From contig JACCRJ010000686.1 of the NCBI GenBank assembly GCA_013813615.1, forward strand, positions 1-5,045: a stretch of DNA of 5,045 nucleotides, read 5' to 3'. A model generated the notes under the pieces. It saw nothing but the letters and a program-made list of their open reading frames with translations, made no database searches and was not told the DNA's origin. Position 1 is the first letter of the stretch. Every line of letters begins with the position of its first letter. This DNA comes from Lautropia sp. GTDB taxonomy: Bacteria > Pseudomonadota > Gammaproteobacteria > Burkholderiales > Burkholderiaceae_E. Both the position numbers and the translations under genes were made by a program. Shown here in pieces: positions 1 to 5,045 of the stretch.

Positions 1-1092
1 CAGCCCTGTCGTGTAGGCGAGCACCACGGCGAACCGAGCCCTCAAGTCCGCCTCGTCGCCACCCGCCGCCGCCGGTAGCACGGAGCGCAGCACCGCCCAC
101 TGTGCCGTCGTCAGAAAACGCCCCCTCTCGTCCGGGAGTCGATCCGGGTCGGCCTCGGCCGCGGCGGTCCCGCTCGCACGGCGAGGCAACGCGCCGAAGA
201 GGTTGTGTGCCAGGTAGTGCTGCCGAACCAGCCAATCGAAGAGCGCGCCCAGCACCGTTAGCGCGTAATGGGCACTTCGCTTCGACAACGGGCCGTTAAA
301 CGGACGCCAGTCGGGCGACAGGCGCATCGGCGTCTCGCGCCGGGCCTTGATCCAGCGCTCGGCCGGCTGCGGATTCTGCAGGAACTCGCGGTAGGCAATG
401 GCATCCTCGACGGTGAGCGACGACATGGGCCGCCGGCGCTCGAAGATCGACCAGAGCAACAGTCGTTCAGCCTCACGCCGGTGGGCGCGGGCCGTGTTCG
501 GGTTCTCTCCGGCACGAGCGGCGATCCACGCCTCGATCGCCTGCCGATCGTTTTCCGCACCAAGCCGCGAGACGCCCGCGAGGCGGTTCGTCCCGCAGCT
601 ACCGTCAAGCTCCAAAGGGACGGCCAAGTGCTCGAGCGGCACAATCCGCGCCTCTGACCGGCGCGATCCGCGCCAGGCCGACACCAAGTCTCGTCGCGAC
701 AATCGCTCGCGGTCGCCAAGGGCTACACCCAGGGCGTCCTTGTTTCGCTCGATCCAGTCGATGACCCGGGCCGCCGCGACCGCGCCGACCTTCGGGATGC
801 GGCTGTACCAGCGGTGACCGCGGATGCGAATCCAGTCGACCAGCTGCTCGAAGGTTTTCAGGCCCACGGCCTCGATGCGGCGCGCTGTGGCCGGCTCAAG
901 CCAGGCCGACGGCGGGTCGGCAAGTGTGGGCGGGTGGACGAGGACGTGTTCCAGCGTGTCGAGCGCGCGCTTCTGCCGGTCCTGCAGCCGGGCAACCCGG
1001 CCAGCGCGACGATCGGCCGCCGCCGTCTGCGGATGGGCCTCTCGATAATGATCCAGCAACCCCGCGACCTGGTCCAAAGGAGCATCCGGCAT
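1..1092 (-). CDS. DUF3701-type tyrosine recombinase / phage-type integrase, C-terminus beyond the left edge
   Basis: An open frame of 364 codons runs from ATG at 1092 to the window edge without a stop. It is the only plausible start: an in-frame TGA lies at 1125-1123 and no ATG, GTG or TTG falls between. No clear Shine-Dalgarno sequence precedes it. Residues about 60-118 match the DUF3701 pattern: a VGLKTFEQLVDWI segment, then RGHRWYSRIPKVG and a VIDWIERN helix, resembling helix-hairpin-helix DNA-binding units. Residues about 184-300 look like a SAM-like core-binding domain (helix around TARAHRREAERLLLW, later HYALTVLGALFDWLVRQ). FLTTAQWAVL at 326-335 and FAVVLAYTTGL at 354-364 begin the catalytic domain. 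In this family the first catalytic Arg follows TGL, so it and the rest of the R-H-R-Y set lie outside the window. Family members cut and rejoin DNA at specific sites through a tyrosine. Codon use (10 TTG among 42 Leu codons, 8 CGA) differs from the operon to the right. The family call is strong; activity and target site are unknown. Confidence 0.88.
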   Translation of the reverse strand, partial: MPDAPLDQVAGLLDHYREAHPQTAAADRRAGRVARLQDRQKRALDTLEHVLVHPPTLADPPSAWLEPATARRIEAVGLKTFEQLVDWIRIRGHRWYSRIPKVGAVAAARVIDWIERNKDALGVALGDRERLSRRDLVSAWRGSRRSEARIVPLEHLAVPLELDGSCGTNRLAGVSRLGAENDRQAIEAWIAARAGENPNTARAHRREAERLLLWSIFERRRPMSSLTVEDAIAYREFLQNPQPAERWIKARRETPMRLSPDWRPFNGPLSKRSAHYALTVLGALFDWLVRQHYLAHNLFGALPRRASGTAAAEADPDRLPDERGRFLTTAQWAVLRSVLPAAAGGDEADLRARFAVVLAYTTGL

Positions 1093-1112
1093 GGCCGGTT
1101 GGTTGCACCGGC
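1086..1112. repeat. Interlocking inverted repeats in the divergent start region
   Basis: Two dyads share a central arm. CCGGC at 1086-1090 pairs with GCCGG at 1094-1098 across a 3-base gap. GCCGGT at 1094-1099 pairs perfectly with ACCGGC at 1107-1112 across a 7-base loop. They cover the integrase start codon and lie just upstream of the candidate promoter of the rightward operon. They could be an operator for a regulator of either gene, or a recombinase binding site. In GC-rich DNA such short dyads also arise by chance, so the role is inference. Confidence 0.4.
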
Positions 1113-1142
1113 TTAAGGATCGTCAACGACTCGCCTTATACT
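1113..1142 (+). promoter_or_regulatory. Candidate sigma70-like promoter for the enolase-TRAP operon
   Basis: TATACT at 1137-1142 matches the -10 consensus at five of six positions and stands out in GC-rich DNA. The best -35 partner, TTAAGG at 1113-1118 with an 18-base spacer, is weak (three of six), so an activator might be needed. Transcription would begin near 1149, giving a leader of roughly 27 bases that holds the ribosome binding site. Read on the minus strand, the overlapping TATAAG (1140-1135) could serve as a -10 for the integrase, making this a shared divergent promoter region. Confidence 0.35.
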
Positions 1143-1175
1143 CGGTCGCCGTGAAAATGCACTGGAGCTGCCCCG

Positions 1176-2366
1176 ATGAGCACGATCGCCCGCGTCGAAG
1201 TACATGAGTTCGGCTTCGACGCCCGGAATCTTGCGAGAGATGGCGCGTCCCAGTCCGTGGCCTACAGCAGGGGCACGACCACCCGGCTGAACAAGTACGC
1301 GGTGTCGATCCACACCGAGGACGGCTGCCGCGGTGACTACGTCGCGCTGTGGGTAGCCACCCGCGCCTCGCTCGGCCAGACGCTGATGCTCGCCCCGCGC
1401 CTGATCGGCAAGGATGCCAGGGAACGGATCGCGATCTACGAAGACCTGAAGCGCGACATCCGCCAGTTCGACCACATGGGACACGGCGCCATCGACATCG
1501 CGTTGTGGGACTGGGCCGGACGCCACCTGAACGCCTCGGTGTCGGAGCTGCTCGGCGGCTACCGCAAGCGCCTGCCGGCCTATGCCAGCACCTACCACGG
1601 CGATCGTGCGGGCGGCCTCGCCTCCAAGGAGGCCTATGCCGATTTCGCCGAAGCCTGCCACGATCTCGGCTACCGGGCCTTCAAGATCCACGGCTGGAAC
1701 GACGGGAATGCCCGCGAAGAGGCGGAGAACGTGCAGCACGTCGCGCGGGCGGTCGGCGACCGCATGACCCTGATGCTGGATCCCGCGTGCGAGCTGCGCA
1801 CCTTCGCGGATGCCCTCTACGTCGGCCGCGCCTGCGACGACGCCCGCTTCTTCTGGTACGAGGATCCCTTCCGCGACGGCGGCGTCTCCGCCTTCGCGCA
1901 CAAGCGCCTGCGCAGCATGATCCGCACCCCGCTGTTGCAGACCGAGCACGTACGCGGCGTCGAGCCGAAGGCGGATTTCGTCCTCGCCGGCGGCACGGAT
2001 TTCCTGCGGGTCGACCCGGAATACGACATGGGCCTCACCGGCTCGCTGAAGATCGCCCACCTGGCTGAGGCGCTTGGCCTGGACTGCGAGATCCACGCGA
2101 GCGGACCGGCTCACCGGCATCTGATGGCGGCCATGCGCAACAGCAATTATTACGAAGTGGCACTGGTCGGGCCGGACTGCCCGAACGCGATGCCGCCGGT
2201 CTACCGCTGTGGCTACACCGATCAGCTCGACTGCGTGGCTGCGGACGGCACGGTGCCGGTCCCGACCGGACCGGGTCTCGGCGTCGACTACGATTGGGAG
2301 TGGATTGCCGCCAACCGCACTGCCCTGCACGTCTTCGATCGCTCGGGCGGCCGGGTAACCGGCTGA
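1176..2366 (+). CDS. Enolase-superfamily enzyme, mandelate racemase subgroup (probable acid-sugar or hydroxy-acid dehydratase/epimerase)
   Basis: This 396-residue cytoplasmic enzyme has the usual two-domain layout: an N-terminal capping domain (about 1-130) and a C-terminal barrel. Expected active-site positions are visible: KxH at K170/H172, metal ligands D202 (LMLDP), E229 (WYEDP) and E257 (QTEH), then D280 (LRVDPEYD), H307 (EIHASG) and E327 (YYEVAL). The spacings E257-D280, D280-H307 and H307-E327 (23, 27, 20) equal those of the mandelate racemase residues 247, 270, 297 and 317 as I recall them, so a His-Asp dyad and a Mg2+ site are likely intact. Enzymes of this type remove a proton next to a carboxylate. 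The second position of the usual KxK motif is His here, so plain mandelate racemase is unlikely. The ATG at 1176 has GGAG at 1164-1167, 8 bases upstream. The TRAP genes downstream suggest that it acts on the imported carboxylate. Exact substrate and reaction are unknown. Confidence 0.9.
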   Translation: MSTIARVEVHEFGFDARNLARDGASQSVAYSRGTTTRLNKYAVSIHTEDGCRGDYVALWVATRASLGQTLMLAPRLIGKDARERIAIYEDLKRDIRQFDHMGHGAIDIALWDWAGRHLNASVSELLGGYRKRLPAYASTYHGDRAGGLASKEAYADFAEACHDLGYRAFKIHGWNDGNAREEAENVQHVARAVGDRMTLMLDPACELRTFADALYVGRACDDARFFWYEDPFRDGGVSAFAHKRLRSMIRTPLLQTEHVRGVEPKADFVLAGGTDFLRVDPEYDMGLTGSLKIAHLAEALGLDCEIHASGPAHRHLMAAMRNSNYYEVALVGPDCPNAMPPVYRCGYTDQLDCVAADGTVPVPTGPGLGVDYDWEWIAANRTALHVFDRSGGRVTG

Positions 2367-2384
2367 GTGCGGTCTTCAGCTCAC

Positions 2385-2407
2385 CTGGCGCGCCAGCGGG
2401 TTGCGCC
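2385..2407 (+). repeat. Palindrome and possible hairpin between the enzyme and dctP
   Basis: CTGGCGCGCCAG at 2385-2396 is a perfect 12-base palindrome. In RNA, an alternative pairing is GGCGC at 2387-2391 with GCGCC at 2403-2407 around an 11-base loop. It lies in the 68-base gap after the enzyme stop codon, with no T-run after it, so it is not a typical intrinsic terminator. It could stabilise the 3' end of the upstream message segment, allow different expression of the binding protein, or be an operator. Chance is possible. Confidence 0.35.
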
Positions 2408-2422
2408 ATTCACATCCAGTTC

Positions 2423-2429
2423 AAAGGAG
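2423..2429 (+). promoter_or_regulatory. Ribosome binding site that sets the dctP start
   Basis: AAAGGAG lies five bases before ATG 2435 and is the strongest Shine-Dalgarno match near this gene. It favours this start over an in-frame ATG at 2294 inside the upstream gene, and it places the signal peptide directly at the N-terminus. Confidence 0.8.
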
Positions 2430-2434
2430 ATACC

Positions 2435-3463
2435 ATGCACCACTTCAGGATCCGCCGACTTCTCGCCGCCACGATCACCGCAGCCGGCCTCGCCGCCGTA
2501 TCGGGCACGCCGACGAGCGCCTCCGCAGCCACCACGCTGCGCTTCGGCCACGCCAACAACAATGGCGAGATCGCCACTGACCTGTTCCAGGAGTTCGCCG
2601 ACAACGTGACCAGGCGCACCAAGGGCGAAGTCACGGTCAAAGTCTTTCCGGGAGAGCAGCTTGGCAAGGAAGGCGACCTGATCCAGCAGGTCAAGTCGGG
2701 CGCGCTCGACATCTCGGCGCCGTCGATGCCCTCGCTGTCGGGCCTGGTCCCGGCCCTCGAGATCGCCAGCGCGCCATTCCTCTGGACCGACTGGGCGCAG
2801 GCCGAGAAGATCATCACCGGGCCTGCCTTCCAGCCGCAATTCGACGAACTGCGCGACAAGCACAACGTGCTGATGCTCTCGAAGATCTGGTACTGGGGCT
2901 GGCGCAACCTCACCACCGGAGCCAAGGCGGTCAACAAGCCGGAGGACCTGTCCGGCATGAAGATCCGGGTGCCGGAATCGCCGGTGTGGGTCGAGATGAT
3001 CCGCGCGATGGGTGGCGCGCCGACGCCCATCCCCTTCGGCGAGGTCTACACCGCGCTCCAGCAGAAGACCGTCGACGGCCAGGAGAACCCGATTCCGACG
3101 ATCTATTCGCGCAAGTTCTACGAAGTGCAGGCGCACCTGTCGATGACACGTCACATGCTCCAGAACAACACGATGATCATCAACCAGCGCTCCTTCGACA
3201 AGGTTTCGCCGGAGCACCAGAAGGTGCTGCTGGAGGAGGCGGCGGCTGCCTCGGTCAAGAATTCCAAGCTGCAGCAGGAGCGCGAAACCAGCATGCTGGA
3301 AGAAATCCGCAAGAGCGGGAAGACAGCGATCGTGGACAAGCCTGACCGCGCTGCCTTCGCCGCGAAGATGGCACCGGCCATGCAGAAGCTGGAAGCACGC
3401 TGGGGCGCGGCGCACCTGCAGCGGGTGCGGGCGGCGGTCGACGCCTCCGGCGGCAAGCAATAG
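2435..3463 (+). CDS. dctP: TRAP transporter periplasmic solute-binding protein, DctP type
   Basis: This 342-residue protein, of normal length for the family, captures a carboxylate in the periplasm and hands it to the membrane subunits. It opens with a basic n-region (MHHFRIRR), a hydrophobic stretch and a likely signal peptidase I site after ASA at 29-31. The mature part begins TTLRFGHANN, the usual first beta strand of this family. R178 in GMKIRVPES is the conserved arginine that binds the substrate carboxylate in characterised TRAP binding proteins. VDGQENP at 213-219 is the second hallmark motif. PFGEVYTALQQ (200-210) precedes it, as expected. The gene follows the enolase-superfamily gene after 68 bases and is followed by the small permease gene after 24 bases, so all are probably cotranscribed. 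The symbol is generic: the substrate need not be a C4-dicarboxylate, and the neighbouring enzyme points to a sugar or hydroxy acid. Confidence 0.95.
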   Translation: MHHFRIRRLLAATITAAGLAAVSGTPTSASAATTLRFGHANNNGEIATDLFQEFADNVTRRTKGEVTVKVFPGEQLGKEGDLIQQVKSGALDISAPSMPSLSGLVPALEIASAPFLWTDWAQAEKIITGPAFQPQFDELRDKHNVLMLSKIWYWGWRNLTTGAKAVNKPEDLSGMKIRVPESPVWVEMIRAMGGAPTPIPFGEVYTALQQKTVDGQENPIPTIYSRKFYEVQAHLSMTRHMLQNNTMIINQRSFDKVSPEHQKVLLEEAAAASVKNSKLQQERETSMLEEIRKSGKTAIVDKPDRAAFAAKMAPAMQKLEARWGAAHLQRVRAAVDASGGKQ

Positions 3464-3475
3464 CAGCGGGCGGAT

Positions 3476-3481
3476 AGGAGG
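3476..3481 (+). promoter_or_regulatory. Ribosome binding site that sets the dctQ start
   Basis: AGGAGG is a near-perfect Shine-Dalgarno sequence six bases before GTG 3488. It abuts an alternative TTG at 3482 with no spacer, which makes that upstream start implausible. Confidence 0.8.
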
Positions 3482-3487
3482 TTGTCG

Positions 3488-4024
3488 GTGGGCGGCTTTC
3501 GCAAGACCTTCGGCAGGATCGATGACGCCATCGCCAGGGCCGAGGATCTGTTCATCATCGTCGCCCACGGCGGGGTCGCCGGCCTGGTGATCCTGGCCGT
3601 TGTGCTTCGCTACGTTTTCAACGATCCCCTGACCTGGGGCGAGGAGCTGATCGTCGGGCTCTTCACCTGGATGGTCTTCGTGGGCGCGGCCGCCGCCGTC
3701 CGGTCGCAGATGCACATCCGCATCGACGTGATGGGGCCGGTGTTCCGCAATCCGAAGATGAACTGGCTGAACACGATGACTCTCGTCATCGGCATCGTGA
3801 TCATCGTCACCATGGTCTGGGCCTGTTACGAGCAGGTGCTGCAGGAGCTCGTGGTCGAGTCGCCGATGCTGGGCGTCTCCAAGGCCTGGTTTGCCGCCGC
3901 CATGCCGGCAGGCATGGTGCTGATGCTGATCCATGTCCTCAGGGCCTGGATGGACCAGGGGGCAGCCCCCGTGTTCCGCGGCGAGACCGAGGTGCTGGTA
4001 GCCGAGGAAGGCGGCGTGCGATGA
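3488..4024 (+). CDS. dctQ: TRAP transporter small membrane subunit, DctQ type
   Basis: This is a 178-residue inner-membrane protein starting with GTG, chosen for AGGAGG at the proper distance. It has four hydrophobic segments, at about 21-43, 53-71, 94-117 and 132-154, the usual topology of small TRAP subunits. Family marks are visible: RYVFNDPLTWGEEL (41-54), with the conserved Trp-x-Glu-Glu after the first membrane segment, and the H-x-R-x-D element in MHIRIDVMG (75-83). The subunit pairs with the large DctM-type subunit and helps the loaded binding protein dock. The final residues after 155 are polar and probably cytoplasmic. The stop codon overlaps the next start in an ATGA arrangement, which suggests translational coupling and a fixed ratio of the two membrane subunits. 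Confidence 0.93.
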   Translation: MGGFRKTFGRIDDAIARAEDLFIIVAHGGVAGLVILAVVLRYVFNDPLTWGEELIVGLFTWMVFVGAAAAVRSQMHIRIDVMGPVFRNPKMNWLNTMTLVIGIVIIVTMVWACYEQVLQELVVESPMLGVSKAWFAAAMPAGMVLMLIHVLRAWMDQGAAPVFRGETEVLVAEEGGVR

Positions 4025-5045
4025 CCCTGCTGCTGGCCTCCTTTGCCCTGCTCCTGGTCATCGGCCTGCCGATCGCGCTGGCGATGATGGGCGCGTCGCT
4101 GCTGTTCATCGGGTGGGAAGGCATTCCGCTGTCGGTCGTCGCGCAACGGGTGGTGACCGGCGTGCAGTCGTTTCCCCTGCTCGCCATCCCGCTGTTCACG
4201 CTGGCAGGCTCGCTGATGAACGACTCCGGCATCAGCGAGCGGCTCTTCTCTTTCACCCGCGCCTTCGTCGGCCACATCCGCGGGGGCATGGCGCAGACCG
4301 CGATCGTCGGCAACATCTTCCTCTCCGGCATCTCAGGCTCATCGGTGGCGGACTGTGCCGCCACCTCGCGGGTGTTCGTGCCGCAGCTATCCAAGGCAGG
4401 CTACGGTCCGGGCTTTGCCGCCGCGCTCTGCGCCGCCTGCGCCACGCTCGGGCCGATCATCCCGCCGTCGATCCTGATGGTCATCTATGCCTGGCAGGCG
4501 AACATCTCGCTGGGAGACCTTTTCTGGGCCGGCATCTTCCCCGGCCTGGTGATGGCCGCGACCATGGTTCTGCTGACGGCCTGGATCGCGCGCAAGCGCC
4601 AGTTTCCCAAGGACAAGCCCTTCGCCTGGGGCCGCCTGTGGGTGGAATTTCGCGGCGCCTTCTGGGCGCTCCTGATGCCGGTGCTGATCCTGGTCGGCTT
4701 CCGCATGGGCGTATTCACGGCGACCGAAATTGCCGGCGTTGCCGCCACCTACTCGCTGGTCGTCGGGCTCTTCATCTACCGCACGCTGAGCTGGTCGCAC
4801 CTGCCGAAGATCCTCCTGTCCACGGCGAAGGAGACGGCCGTGATCCTGCTGATCGTGGCCGCAGCGTCGCCGTTCAGCTGGATCCTCGGCATCGAGCAGG
4901 CGCCGCAGCTGCTCTCGCAGGCACTCACCGGCGCCACCGACAACCCGTGGGTCATCCTGCTGCTGCTGAACCTGGTGCTGCTGGTGCTCGGCTGTTTCAT
5001 GGAGACACTGGCCATCATGATCATCCTGGTGCCGATCCTGATCCC
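4021..5045 (+). CDS. dctM: TRAP transporter large membrane subunit, DctM type, cut by the right edge
   Basis: The first 341 residues are present. The family is usually about 425-430 residues, so roughly the last fifth is missing. This subunit is the ion-coupled (normally Na+) translocation channel of the TRAP system. Many hydrophobic segments are visible. Strong family signatures are SFPLLAIPLFTLAGSLMNDSGI (about 50-71), VGHIRGGMAQ (83-92), GISGSSVAD (103-111) and TLGPIIPPSILMVIY (142-156). The usual alanine after SVAD is a cysteine here (C112), a minor oddity that is not obviously disabling. The start is ATG 4021, overlapping the dctQ stop by four bases, with GAGGAAGG at 4004-4011 nine bases upstream. 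The reading frame is intact up to the edge. Identity as a TRAP large subunit is secure; the substrate is not. Confidence 0.95.
   Translation, partial: MTLLLASFALLLVIGLPIALAMMGASLLFIGWEGIPLSVVAQRVVTGVQSFPLLAIPLFTLAGSLMNDSGISERLFSFTRAFVGHIRGGMAQTAIVGNIFLSGISGSSVADCAATSRVFVPQLSKAGYGPGFAAALCAACATLGPIIPPSILMVIYAWQANISLGDLFWAGIFPGLVMAATMVLLTAWIARKRQFPKDKPFAWGRLWVEFRGAFWALLMPVLILVGFRMGVFTATEIAGVAATYSLVVGLFIYRTLSWSHLPKILLSTAKETAVILLIVAAASPFSWILGIEQAPQLLSQALTGATDNPWVILLLLNLVLLVLGCFMETLAIMIILVPILI

Noticed and set aside
258..817. Overlapping open frames on both strands (plus 268-657 and 398-817, minus 258-719)
   Set aside because: Arg/Ser/Pro-rich translations without domains. They are out of frame with the integrase, which has coherent family motifs over the whole region.
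1..1092. The integrase as a frameshifted or decayed pseudogene
   Set aside because: All 364 codons read through without a stop or shift, and the motifs follow in order. Only the window edge truncates it.
1349..2068. A 239-codon plus-strand frame inside the enolase-superfamily gene
   Set aside because: An Arg/Pro-rich shift of the real frame, without its own motifs or ribosome binding site.
1113..2330. A 405-codon open frame on the minus strand opposite the enolase-superfamily gene
   Set aside because: Its translation has no recognisable domain. It mirrors a well-supported gene in GC-rich DNA, where antisense frames stay open by codon bias.
2385..2407. Intrinsic terminator after the enolase-superfamily gene
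   Set aside because: There is no U-run after the possible hairpin, and the next gene is close by on the same strand.
2294..2434. Upstream in-frame ATG that would lengthen dctP by 47 residues
   Set aside because: It lies inside the preceding gene, would bury the signal peptide, and ignores the strong AAAGGAG before ATG 2435.
3482..3487. TTG start for dctQ at 3482
   Set aside because: It touches the AGGAGG directly with no spacer; GTG 3488 has ideal spacing.
2381..3934. A 517-codon open frame on the minus strand opposite dctP and dctQ
   Set aside because: Low-complexity His/Arg/Asp-rich translation with no family likeness; it spans two clear genes on the other strand and the gap between them.
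4387..5024. Minus-strand frames of 82 to 137 codons opposite dctM
   Set aside because: They oppose the strongly conserved transporter gene and have no recognisable content.

Overview
This is a GC-rich window, most likely from a proteobacterium of the Burkholderiales, Rhizobiales or Rhodospirillales type. That placement is an inference from base composition, the codon preference for G/C third positions, and the pairing of an enolase-superfamily enzyme with a TRAP transporter. No marker in the window fixes the genus.

Left part (1-1092, minus strand): the N-terminal 364 residues of a tyrosine recombinase of the DUF3701 integrase type. It carries a helix-hairpin-helix-like N-terminal domain, a core-binding domain and the very beginning of the catalytic domain. 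The window edge cuts it after TTGL, just where the first catalytic arginine should follow. Its codon use (frequent TTG and CGA) differs from the genes to its right.

Centre (1093-1175): an 83-bp divergent intergenic region with two interlocking GCCGG/CCGGC dyads and a TATACT -10-like box.

Right part (1176-5045, plus strand): a compact four-gene operon. It encodes an enolase-superfamily (mandelate racemase subgroup) enzyme with all three metal ligands, a KxH motif and a His-Asp dyad, followed by a complete TRAP transporter: periplasmic binding protein (DctP-type), small membrane subunit (DctQ-type) and large membrane subunit (DctM-type, cut by the right edge). The simplest reading is that the TRAP system imports a carboxylate, probably a sugar acid or hydroxy acid, which the enolase-superfamily enzyme then dehydrates or epimerises in the cytoplasm. 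The substrate cannot be read from the sequence.

No RNA gene, CRISPR array, IS element, attachment repeat or convincing terminator was seen. No previously undescribed system is evident. The points most worth a second look are the KxH active-site variant, the integrase lying directly against the catabolic operon, and the dyads between them.
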